From the NCBI RefSeq assembly GCF_001679925.1, contig NZ_LYUZ01000114.1:1-50198 (forward strand): a stretch of 50,198 nucleotides of DNA, read 5' to 3'. Shown here in pieces: positions 9,702 to 16,799 of the stretch (its first letter is position 1; each line of letters starts with the position of its first letter). The position numbers were made by a program, and so were the translations under genes. Origin of the DNA: Leisingera sp. JC1 (lineage in GTDB: Bacteria; Pseudomonadota; Alphaproteobacteria; Rhodobacterales; Rhodobacteraceae). A model generated the notes under the pieces. That model saw nothing but the letters and a program-made list of their open reading frames with translations. It was not told the DNA's origin and did not search any database.

Positions 9702-10495
9702 TCGATCTCGCCCGCAAGGCGGGCCAGGATGCCTTCGGCCCGCTCCAAACGGTCGGCCCGCCGCGACAACAGATCCGCCAGGGCAGCGCTGGATTGACGC
9801 AGCTCGATATGGGTGCGGATGCGCGCGCGCAGCACAGCCGGCACCACCGGGCGGGAAATGAAGTCGCAGGCGCCCAGCTCCAGCCCGCGGGTTTCATCGC
9901 CGGGATCATCCAGGCTGGTCACGAAGATCACCGGGATGCCGGCCAGGCTGGCGGTTGCCTTGATCTGGCGGCAGGTCTCATAGCCGTCCATGCCCGGCAT
10001 GCGGATATCCAGCAGGATCAGATCGGCAGTTTCTCCTGACAGGTAAGACAGCGCATCCTGCCCCGATGTCTGCGCAATCACCCGGTAGCTGTCACACAGC
10101 AGGCCATGCAAATGGTGAATATTCTGCGGCGAGTCATCGACAATCAGCAGGGTTGGCAGATCATCGCTGTCAGCCGGCGGCAGCAGGTCCTCCGCGTCCG
10201 TAGGCGGGTTTGCGGTTTCACCGGCCAGCTCCTGCGCCACAGAGGCGATGGCCCAGAGATTGGGAGACACCGTGCTGAAAAACTGCTCACCCAGCGGACC
10301 CATCGCAGCCCGGTTGGCGTCGCGCTCGAAAAGCGTCACGCCCAGATGCGTCTCAAGGGTGCGGATTTGACGGCTCACGGCCTCGCGCGAGACGTTCAGC
10401 TCTTCTGCGGCAGCTGTGAAAGTGCCAAGACGGGCTGCCGCTTCAAAGGCCACCAGCGAAGTCAGCGGCGGCAGTTTCTTTTTCAGATGCTTCAT
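9683..10495 (-). CDS. LysR-type HTH joined to a C-terminal receiver domain
   Basis: The N-terminal 70 residues are a LysR-type winged helix-turn-helix ([20 protein letters not shown], then [18 protein letters not shown]). There is no LysR effector domain. Instead, after a linker, residues about 114-235 form a response-regulator receiver: acidic pair D120/D121 (IVDDSPQN), phospho-acceptor D163 ([13 protein letters not shown]) and the Thr/Ser strand (FVTSLDD). The conserved Lys of the last strand is Arg (DFISRPV). A short coiled tail follows. This order (DNA-binding domain first, receiver second) is the reverse of ordinary response regulators. It is convergent with, and overlaps, the phosphorelay kinase gene, so it is the obvious output. 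The likely target is the TAXI transporter promoter. No strong ribosome binding site is seen at the ATG. Confidence 0.88.
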   Translation of the reverse strand: MKHLKKKLPPLTSLVAFEAAARLGTFTAAAEELNVSREAVSRQIRTLETHLGVTLFERDANRAAMGPLGEQFFSTVSPNLWAIASVAQELAGETANPPTDAEDLLPPADSDDLPTLLIVDDSPQNIHHLHGLLCDSYRVIAQTSGQDALSYLSGETADLILLDIRMPGMDGYETCRQIKATASLAGIPVIFVTSLDDPGDETRGLELGACDFISRPVVPAVLRARIRTHIELRQSSAALADLLSRRADRLERAEGILARLAGEIDQFRSS

Positions 10496-10986
10496 GAGGC
10501 GTTACTTGACGCTAAACCTCTCTGCATCACAAGGGAAGACAAAGGAGTTTCAGTGTTATACTTATGGGCAACGGCTGGAAAGTCCGGCAGACTGTGAGTT
10601 CGATCATCTCCGGATTTTGCTCGCGCGGCGAATGACCGGAAAGCGGGCTGTGCCTGCAGCAAATTGAAGGTAGGGCGAAGGTCCGGACTGGGCCGGACTG
10701 GCCATAAATCTCTCCCGGCGGCACCGACTTTGCAAAGTCAGCTTCCTGCGCTTAGCTGACTTTAGTGCTACCTGCCGCATGGTAGATGCAGCACTCTCGA
10801 CTGTGAAAGCGGACATTATAAGTCTACAGGACTGCGTCTGTCATTCAGCCGCCGGCCGTTCCTGTCGCTCGCTGCGAATGCGAGGTTTTGGAACTGGTGA
10901 GCTCGCAGGATGCACAGACTTTACTGACGCTGAGGTTAGAAACCACAATGGCTGCATTCGTCTAAAATCACGCGTCTCTGCTTGCT
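10496..10986. other. Intergenic region without a recognisable gene
   Basis: Some 490 bp lie between the start of the HTH-receiver gene and the end of the Rid-family gene. Only short open frames occur, and none looks like a known protein. The one clear structure is a 9-bp perfect inverted repeat at 10734-10763 (listed separately). Confidence 0.5.
10734..10763. repeat. Perfect inverted repeat, 9-bp arms
   Basis: The arms AAAGTCAGC (10734-10742) and GCTGACTTT (10755-10763) are separated by 12 nt. No run of T follows on either strand, so an intrinsic terminator is uncertain. A regulator site or an RNA hairpin are alternatives. Confidence 0.5.
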
Positions 10987-11394
10987 TCAAACCGGAATTT
11001 GAACAACCATTTCAACCTCAATCTGGAGATCAGGCCCAGCCAGTGCATCGACGCCGATACCGGTCAGGCTTGGCTGTTCTCCATTGAGGAAAACTGCAAT
11101 CTGGCCCATTGCGATGTCAATAGTCTCGTCGTTCAGTTTCGTCATGTAGATGCGCATCTGAACGATATCGCTGGTGCTGGCATTGATGGCCTGCAAGGCT
11201 GCAGCGAGATTTGCAATGACTTGCGTTGTTTGCGCTCCAAGCGTTTTCGGCACGGCGGATCCCGCCGCGTCCCATGCGACTTGACCGGAGACAAAAGCCA
11301 GTCGGCTGGGACCGGCAATAGAGATCTGGGAGTGGCCGACCTTACTGGTGTCCGGAAGTGCCGCCGGGTTCATCCGGATGAGTGCGTTTGACAT
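10987..11394 (-). CDS. Rid family (YjgF/YER057c/UK114) protein
   Basis: This 135-residue protein matches the Rid fold throughout: FVSGQVAWDAAG, TTQVIANLAAALQAINAS, MRIYMTKL and the C-terminal QIEVEMVV. Archetypal RidA deaminates reactive enamines and imines in the cytoplasm and needs an Arg in the segment PARSxVxV. Here the aligned segment reads PSLTGIGV, with Leu in place of the Arg. That places it in a non-archetypal Rid subgroup whose chemistry is not the classic imine deamination. It is divergent from a LysR regulator (start 11494), a usual arrangement for a regulator and its target. Confidence 0.88.
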   Translation of the reverse strand: MSNALIRMNPAALPDTSKVGHSQISIAGPSRLAFVSGQVAWDAAGSAVPKTLGAQTTQVIANLAAALQAINASTSDIVQMRIYMTKLNDETIDIAMGQIAVFLNGEQPSLTGIGVDALAGPDLQIEVEMVVQIPV

Positions 11395-11493
11395 GTCATT
11401 TCCCTTTTTGTGCTTGATAGGATCAAGATATGCTGGAACACAGTCGAACCGAGGTCGTCACTGAGGCGAAAAAGAATCGCCATAGGGAGCAAA

Positions 11494-12393
11494 ATGGCCG
11501 GTTCAAAGGTAAATGACATTCTGGTTTTCCTGTCTGTTGTGGAGACCGGCAACTTCGCTTCCGCCGGAAAAGCGTTCGGTCTATCCCGGTCTACGGCGGG
11601 CAAAGCAGTCGCGCGGCTCGAGGACAGATACGGTGTCCGGCTCCTGAACCGCACAACCCGCGCCATCAGCCTGACTGAGGATGGACAAAAACTATACCTC
11701 CAGGGGCAAGCCATCCAAGCGGCGATAGCCGCTGCTGACACAAGCATGGTGGGCACAGACGGTATACCGAGCGGAACACTTCGGATCGCTGCGCCAGACG
11801 CGCTTGGGAGGCGGCTCTTGATGCCCCTTGTTCAAAAATTCCAGAAGGAATGGCCTGATGTTCGATTTGAGATCAGTTTTTCGGATTCAGTAAGGCGTAT
11901 CGTCAGAGACGGTTTTGACCTTGCTGTTCGGGTCGGCATCACCTCCCCTGATACGTCCCTCATCTCCCGCACCTTGATGACCGACAGGCCCGTACTGTGC
12001 GCGTCCTCTGCATATTTGAAAGACTGGGGCACACCCAAAAACATTGATCAACTGAGCACACATGACCTTCTGCAGTTTTCAAGTTTCGGACAGCGCCAAG
12101 TCTGGGCCCTGCAAGATGGGTCTGGGTTCTGGAGCAACGCTCCGGGACGCGTCCGATTGCGGCTCGACAGCGCAGAGGGACTCCGCGAGGCGGCCATGTC
12201 GGGAATGGGCATCGCTTTTCTGCCGGGTGTTCTGGTGAAAGACGACCTGAATGCCGGTCGCCTGGTGCAGGTTTTGCCGGACCTAGATTGTGGCAAGCTC
12301 CCTATAGTTGCGCTTTATCCGCACAAGAGGTTTCTGGAGCCACGGGTGAGGCATTTCATAGATTTGCTGGCTGCCGAACTGCCAGGTGGATAG
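11494..12393 (+). CDS. LysR-family transcriptional regulator
   Basis: This is a 299-residue DNA-binding regulator of ordinary LysR length. The winged helix-turn-helix is at residues about 5-64 (DILVFLSVVETGNFASAGKA, then SRSTAGKAVARLEDRYGVRL). The effector-binding domain follows from about 95 (GTLRIAAPDALGRRLLMPLV). The ATG at 11494 is preceded by GGGAG; an upstream in-frame start adds an implausible 28 residues. It is divergently arranged with the Rid-family gene, with 99 bp between start codons, and most likely controls that gene and itself. The effector is unknown. An IS110-family element begins shortly after its stop codon. Confidence 0.92.
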   Translation: MAGSKVNDILVFLSVVETGNFASAGKAFGLSRSTAGKAVARLEDRYGVRLLNRTTRAISLTEDGQKLYLQGQAIQAAIAAADTSMVGTDGIPSGTLRIAAPDALGRRLLMPLVQKFQKEWPDVRFEISFSDSVRRIVRDGFDLAVRVGITSPDTSLISRTLMTDRPVLCASSAYLKDWGTPKNIDQLSTHDLLQFSSFGQRQVWALQDGSGFWSNAPGRVRLRLDSAEGLREAAMSGMGIAFLPGVLVKDDLNAGRLVQVLPDLDCGKLPIVALYPHKRFLEPRVRHFIDLLAAELPGG

Positions 12394-12528
12394 CCCTGAA
12401 ACCGGTTGTGACCGAAAAAAATCGTTCGCAGCCTGTCAAGCCTTGGTGCGGCTTTGATGCTGTAACCGCCCCCCGACGGCATCGGTGTGCCAAGGTGGGA
12501 TCGCAACAATCCATATTGGGAGGCGGTC

Positions 12529-13557
12529 ATGTCGGAGATTATCACAGTCGGACTGGATCTGGCTAAGAATGTGTTCCAGGTCCATGGTGCTGACAGCAAA
12601 GGCAGTGCTGTCTTACGCAAGAAGCTCAGAAGGGCCCAAGTGCTTGAATTCTTCAACAAGTTGCCGCCCTGCCTGGTGGCGATGGAGGCCTGCGGGGGCG
12701 CGCATTTCTGGGGTCGGGAGCTGGCCAAGCTCGGTCACGACATCAAGCTCATCCCGCCCGCCTATGTGAAGCCCTTCATCAAGCGGCAAAAAAATGACGC
12801 GGCGGACGCTGAAGCAATCTGCGAGGCGGCGCAGAGACCGAATATGCGCTTCGTGCCGGTGAAGAGCGAGGAAACGCAAGGGGCGGCCAGCGTCTTCCGC
12901 GTCCGAGAATTGCTCATCCGGCAGCGCACCCAGGCCATCAACGCGCTCCGCGGACACCTCGCCGAGTACGGCTGGGTCGTGCCACAGGGTGCGACGAATG
13001 CCCGGCGCCTGGTCGCCCTTGTCGCAGACGAGGCCTCGGGCCTGCCCGCCACGGCGCGGGCCTCCCTGACGGTCCTGACTGCAACGCTTGCCCAGCTCGA
13101 CGGTCAGATCGAGACCTTGGATGCCGAGATCGACCGGCGCGCCAAGACGGATAAGATTGCCCGGCGCCTGATGACGATCCCCGGCATCGGCCCGTTGATC
13201 GCCACGGCCATTGCCACTCTGGCTCCGCCGCCGGAAGCTTTCCGGAAGGGGCGAGACTTCGCGGCATGGCTCGGCCTCACGCCGCGGCAGCACTCGACAG
13301 GCGGAAAGCAGAGGCTCGGCGCCACGACAAAGATGGGCGAGCGCTCTTTGCGCCGGTTGCTGATCATCGGCGCCAACAGCGTTATCATCAAGCGGCACTG
13401 CCACGCTTCGGCGCGCCCGGGCACGTGGTTGGCGGGAATGCTGGAGCGGAAGCCGACGATGCTGGTCCGGGTCGCCCTCGCCAACAAAATGGCGCGGATC
13501 GTCTGGGCGCTGATGAAGAGCGGAGAGATCTACCGGGCTCCGGCCATGGCGGCGTAA
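12529..13557 (+). CDS. IS110-family DEDD transposase (recombinase)
   Basis: This 342-residue protein matches the family along its whole length. The N-terminal RuvC-like catalytic domain has the first Asp in VGLDLAKNVFQVHG, the Glu in AMEACGGAHFWG and the paired Asp in KNDAADAEAICEAA. The C-terminal transposase_20 part has LMTIPGIGPLIATAIA and FAAWLGLTPRQHSTGGKQRLG, with the serine nucleophile region near the end of that domain. The ATG at 12529 has GGGAGG 8 nt upstream. No frameshift or stop is seen, so it could be active. By family knowledge, members are guided by a structured bridge RNA made from a non-coding end of the element. Confidence 0.92.
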   Translation: MSEIITVGLDLAKNVFQVHGADSKGSAVLRKKLRRAQVLEFFNKLPPCLVAMEACGGAHFWGRELAKLGHDIKLIPPAYVKPFIKRQKNDAADAEAICEAAQRPNMRFVPVKSEETQGAASVFRVRELLIRQRTQAINALRGHLAEYGWVVPQGATNARRLVALVADEASGLPATARASLTVLTATLAQLDGQIETLDAEIDRRAKTDKIARRLMTIPGIGPLIATAIATLAPPPEAFRKGRDFAAWLGLTPRQHSTGGKQRLGATTKMGERSLRRLLIIGANSVIIKRHCHASARPGTWLAGMLERKPTMLVRVALANKMARIVWALMKSGEIYRAPAMAA

Positions 13558-13849
13558 GGTCCGCCAGCGGTCGCGAGGTCGACGGAGCGGAGGAGGGCTG
13601 AGAGCAGCTTGGCGCAACGGTCGTGAGACGGGGTCGGCAGAACCAGAGTGCAACAAAGTGCCATCGAGCACGCGGCTTTGATTTGGTTCCGACCCGCGAA
13701 CACCATGCGGGCCCGCGGCATGACGATGGCCGCATCACGAGGCCGGATACATGTCAGCACCCGACACCGCGCCAAATTGCTCAAAAACCCTCTTGCGCAA
13801 GGGGCGGTTATACATGTTGCACAAATTGAGGGCTGAGCGCAGCTCGAGG
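13558..13849 (+). ncRNA. Candidate bridge-RNA region of the IS110-family element
   Basis: About 290 nt of non-coding sequence follow the transposase. IS110-family elements of the IS1111 group encode their guide (bridge) RNA downstream of the transposase; the IS110 group encodes it upstream (about 130 nt available here). I could not fold the sequence, and the assignment rests on position, the absence of coding potential and the palindromic segments. Boundaries are not known. Confidence 0.35.
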
Positions 13850-14661
13850 GGCATTGCCAAGTTACCGGATTTGGATTGCAATTTGGGGTAGTCCGCGCAT
13901 TCAGGCCGATAGTTCGGCTGCATATCCGTCCCACAGGTCGAATGCATCAGCTCTAGCGTGTCGGTAGGAAAGAGCGGAAACGCGATACCGGCGGGGACGG
14001 AAGATCGTGCTGATCTGGTCGTGGGCAGCGAGAAACCTTTGCGCCTGGCGTGGAGACTTGAACCGGCCCATGATCTTTTCCCGCTTCCGCGTTGGCCGAT
14101 GTGCCCCTGCGATCCGATTGTTGAGGCCCTTGTGCGCTCGATGGTCAGCCCCAGACGCGATGGCCTGGATTGGCTTGGTATAACTGCGCAGTTTGTCGGT
14201 GATCACCACGCGCGGTTTGCCATAGACGGCAACCAGACCGGCGAAAAAACGCTTTTCGGCTTTGGCATTGCGGCGGGGCTGAATTAGAATGTCGAGAACG
14301 TCTCCGTTGGCATCGATGGCCCGCCACAGCCAATGTTTCACTCCGTTGATCGGCACAACGACCTAGTCCATATGCCATTTGTCGGCTGGCCTGGGCCGAT
14401 CGCGCCGGATGCAAGCCGCAAACTGGGGACCGAACCGGTTCACCCAGAGACGGATGGCCTCGCGACTGACGATGACGCCACGCTCTGCCAGCAAATCTTC
14501 GACATCCGCCGTGCTAAGTGCAAGCCGATGATATGTCCACACTGCGTAGGTGACGACTTCATGGGGAAATCGAAAGCCCTTCAGGCGTGGCATCAAGGTG
14601 GTGGGTATCGTCATGGCGCCTCGCTACCCGAGAAGCGGACTCCGATCAACTTGGCAGTGCC
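13850..14661 (-). mobile_element. IS6-family insertion sequence
   Basis: The element spans 812 bp, the usual size for the family. Terminal inverted repeats are GGCATTGCCAAGTT at 13850 and, on the other strand, GGCACTGCCAAGTT ending at 14661 (one mismatch). A single transposase frame runs on the minus strand. The 8 bp on either side (GCTCGAGG and ATCTCCCC) do not match, so no target duplication remains. That suggests replicon fusion or recombination after insertion, common for IS6 elements. Confidence 0.88.
13901..14614 (-). pseudogene. IS6-family transposase with one in-frame stop codon
   Basis: The frame begins with LKGFRFPHEVVTYAVWTYHR and includes the helix-turn-helix-like LSTADVEDLLAERGVIVS. 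It then reads PADKWHMD, a TAG at 14363-14365, and continues in the same frame with VPINGVKHWLWRAIDANGDVLDI, VYGKPRVVITDKLRSY and a C-terminal HARADAFDLW. The catalytic Asp (DKWHMD), the second Asp (VITDKLRS) and the C-terminal Glu of KREKIMGRF are visible. Relatives have Glu right after the DKWHxD motif, so one G-to-T change (GAG or GAA to TAG) explains the stop. No other lesion is seen, so inactivation is recent, or low-level read-through could still give product. Confidence 0.85.
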
Positions 14662-14684
14662 ATCTCCCCCACTTAGCGGCCGAC

Positions 14685-14705
14685 AGGGACTTTGGTCGAA
14701 TACCG
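14685..14705 (+). promoter_or_regulatory. PQQ-locus regulatory box 1 (aldehyde dehydrogenase)
   Basis: This is one of seven 21-bp matches with fixed G4-A5-C6, G11, T17 and C20. It contains GGGACTTTGGTC and ends AATACCG. A -10-like TAAGCC starts 19 nt after it (14724-14729). The start codon of the aldehyde dehydrogenase is 116 nt downstream. It lies 24 bp inside the flank of the IS6 element, so the insertion spared it. Confidence 0.7.
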
Positions 14706-14820
14706 CGGCTTTTGCCGATGGTCTAAGCCTTTAGGCAGCACCGGACCCAGTGCCTGCAATCTAAGGTGCATGGCCACCAGTTCCGCTGCATTTCTTGGAT
14801 CAATTCTTGGGAGGAATGGC

Positions 14821-16365
14821 ATGAACATCCACACGAACGGGCTGGCCAACGCGGCACTGGACACGGCGCATCTGGGCGTCGATTTTCCGTTCAAGCCGCG
14901 CTATGGCAACTTTATCAACGGCGAATTCACCGAGCCCCGCTCGGGCCAGTATTTCGAGAACACCACCCCGATCACCGGCGACGTGATCTGCGAGATTGCC
15001 CGGTCCAACGCCGAGGATGTTGAGGCAGCCCTGGACGCGGCCCATGCGGCGTTTCCGGCCTGGGGCAAGACCTCGACCACCGAGCGCGCCAACATGCTGC
15101 TGAAGATCGCCGATATCATGGAGGCGAACACCCAGCTGCTGGCGGCGGCAGAGACGCTGGACAACGGCAAGCCGATCCGCGAGTCGATCCATGCCGACCT
15201 CGCCCTATGTGTGGATCACTGGCGCTATTTCGCGGGCTGCATCCGCGCCGAGGAAGGCCATATCTCCGAAATCGACGCCGACACCTATGCCTATCACATT
15301 CCGGAACCGCTGGGTGTGGTCGGGCAGATCATCCCGTGGAACTTCCCGCTGCTAATGGCAGTATGGAAGCTGGCGCCGGCGTTGGCGGCGGGCAACTGCG
15401 TGGTGCTGAAACCGGCAGAGCAGACCCCAGCCTCGATCATGGTGCTGGCGGAGCTGATCGCCGGGGTGCTGCCGGCAGGCGTCCTGAACATCGTCAACGG
15501 CTTCGGGCTGGAGGCAGGCAAGCCGCTGGCCTCGTCTAACCGGATTGCCAAGATCGCCTTTACTGGTGAGACCACCACCGGGCGGTTGATCATGCAGTAT
15601 GCCAGCCAGAACTTGATTCCGGTGACGCTGGAGCTGGGCGGCAAGTCTCCGAACATCTTCTTCGAGGATGTGATGGCCGCCGATGACGCCTATTTCGACA
15701 AGTGCCTGGAAGGATTCACCATGTTTGCCCTGAACCAGGGCGAGGTCTGCACCTGCCCCAGCCGGGCGCTGATCCAGGAATCGATCTACGACGACTTCAT
15801 GGCCCGCGCCATTGAACGGGTGAAGGCGGTGAAACAGGGCAACCCGCTGTCGATGGACACGATGATCGGCGCCCAGGCCTCGACCGAGCAGAAGGAGAAG
15901 ATCGCCTCCTACCTGCAACTGGGCAAGGATGAGGGCGCCGAGCTGCTGACCGGCGGCAATGTCTCTGTCCTGGAGGGGCTTGAAGGCGGCAATTACATCG
16001 AGCCGACGGTGTTCAAGGGCCACAACAAGATGCGGATTTTCCAAGAGGAAATCTTTGGCCCGGTGCTGTCTGTCACCACCTTCAAGGACGACGCCGAGGC
16101 GCTTGAGATCGCCAATGACACGCTTTACGGGCTGGGTGCCGGCGTGTGGACCCGCGACACCAACCGCGCCTTCCGCTTTGGCCGCAACATTCAGGCAGGC
16201 CGGGTCTGGACAAACTGCTATCACGCCTATCCGGCCCATGCGGCCTTTGGCGGCTACAAGCAGTCGGGCATTGGGCGGGAAACCCACAAGATGATGCTGG
16301 ATCACTACCGGCAGACCAAGAACCTGCTGGTCAGCTACAGCCCCAATGCGCTTGGGTTCTTCTGA
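14821..16365 (+). CDS. NAD-dependent aldehyde dehydrogenase (ExaC/acetaldehyde type)
   Basis: This 514-residue cytoplasmic enzyme should oxidise the aldehyde produced by the quinoprotein alcohol dehydrogenase to the acid. Family motifs are complete: the cofactor-binding [19 protein letters not shown] and VLKPAEQTP, general-base Glu271 ([13 protein letters not shown]), nucleophile Cys310 ([16 protein letters not shown]), and the C-terminal [10 protein letters not shown] and [13 protein letters not shown]. The ATG at 14821 has GGGAGG 8 nt upstream. A downstream DUF779 gene accompanies it, a pair often seen for this subgroup of aldehyde dehydrogenases. A box shared with the rest of the PQQ locus precedes it. 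An IS6 element sits directly upstream of the promoter. Confidence 0.93.
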   Translation: MNIHTNGLANAALDTAHLGVDFPFKPRYGNFINGEFTEPRSGQYFENTTPITGDVICEIARSNAEDVEAALDAAHAAFPAWGKTSTTERANMLLKIADIMEANTQLLAAAETLDNGKPIRESIHADLALCVDHWRYFAGCIRAEEGHISEIDADTYAYHIPEPLGVVGQIIPWNFPLLMAVWKLAPALAAGNCVVLKPAEQTPASIMVLAELIAGVLPAGVLNIVNGFGLEAGKPLASSNRIAKIAFTGETTTGRLIMQYASQNLIPVTLELGGKSPNIFFEDVMAADDAYFDKCLEGFTMFALNQGEVCTCPSRALIQESIYDDFMARAIERVKAVKQGNPLSMDTMIGAQASTEQKEKIASYLQLGKDEGAELLTGGNVSVLEGLEGGNYIEPTVFKGHNKMRIFQEEIFGPVLSVTTFKDDAEALEIANDTLYGLGAGVWTRDTNRAFRFGRNIQAGRVWTNCYHAYPAHAAFGGYKQSGIGRETHKMMLDHYRQTKNLLVSYSPNALGFF

Positions 16366-16382
16366 ACAGCAGCATGACGGGC

Positions 16383-16402
16383 GGCCCCGGGTTCCCGGGG
16401 CC
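16383..16402 (+). terminator. Hairpin between aldehyde dehydrogenase and DUF779 gene
   Basis: GGCCCCGG (16383-16390) and CCGGGGCC (16395-16402) form a perfect 8-bp stem with a GTTC loop. The sequence after it has only scattered T (GTTCCCATTTC). It could be a leaky terminator or a processing/stability hairpin that lowers expression of the second gene. Confidence 0.55.
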
Positions 16403-16434
16403 GTTCCCATTTCATTCAGCCGGGGGAGTGTGCA

Positions 16435-16782
16435 ATGACCGGGGCAACAGGCATGACCGTGACGGCAACAGAGGCGGCGCTGCATTTGATCGGCGAGCTG
16501 AAGGCGCGGTTCGGGCCGGATCTTCTGTTTCACCAGTCCGGCGGCTGCTGCGACGGGTCCGCGCCGATGTGCTTTCAGCAGGGCGACTACATCGTCGGCG
16601 GCAGCGATGTGCTGGTGGGGGAGATCGGCGGGGTGCCGTTTTACATGAATGCCGATCAGCACGCGCGCTGGCAGCACACCAATCTGGTGATCGACGCGAT
16701 TGACGGCATCGGTGGAATGTTCTCGCTGGAAAACGGCAGCGGCAAGCGGTTCCTGACCCGTTCCGACGTGTGCCTGCGCTGA
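16435..16782 (+). CDS. DUF779 domain protein
   Basis: This small cytoplasmic protein (115 residues) belongs to the uncharacterised DUF779 family, usually found next to aldehyde dehydrogenase genes. Visible are FGPDLLFHQSGGCCDGSAPMC, with Cys38, Cys39 and Cys46, and the later FLTRSDVC. The clustered cysteines suggest metal or cluster binding or a redox role; the function is not established. GGGGAG lies 7 nt before the ATG. It follows the aldehyde dehydrogenase by 69 bp with a hairpin between them. It is convergent with the hybrid kinase gene ending at 16800. Confidence 0.88.
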   Translation: MTGATGMTVTATEAALHLIGELKARFGPDLLFHQSGGCCDGSAPMCFQQGDYIVGGSDVLVGEIGGVPFYMNADQHARWQHTNLVIDAIDGIGGMFSLENGSGKRFLTRSDVCLR

Positions 16783-16799
16783 GGCGCGCCGCGCCTTGG

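Larger units (their letters stand above)
12395..13849 (+). mobile_element. IS110-family insertion sequence, apparently intact (ends approximate)
   Basis: The element contains one full transposase gene with non-coding flanks of roughly 130 nt before and up to 290 nt after it. Exact ends cannot be set because this family lacks classical terminal repeats and often makes no target duplication. The sequence GCGGCTTTGAT occurs on both sides (12448-12458 and 13672-13682). The right flank also contains a palindrome CTTGCGCAAG near 13791-13801. The right limit given is where an IS6 element begins. Confidence 0.7.

Noticed and set aside
12448-13682. GCGGCTTTGAT repeats as a target-site duplication of the IS110-family element
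   Set aside because: The family usually makes no long duplication, and sequence outside these repeats still looks like part of the element. I kept it only as a possible recognition repeat.
13842-14669. 8-bp target duplication around the IS6 element
   Set aside because: The flanking octamers GCTCGAGG and ATCTCCCC do not match.
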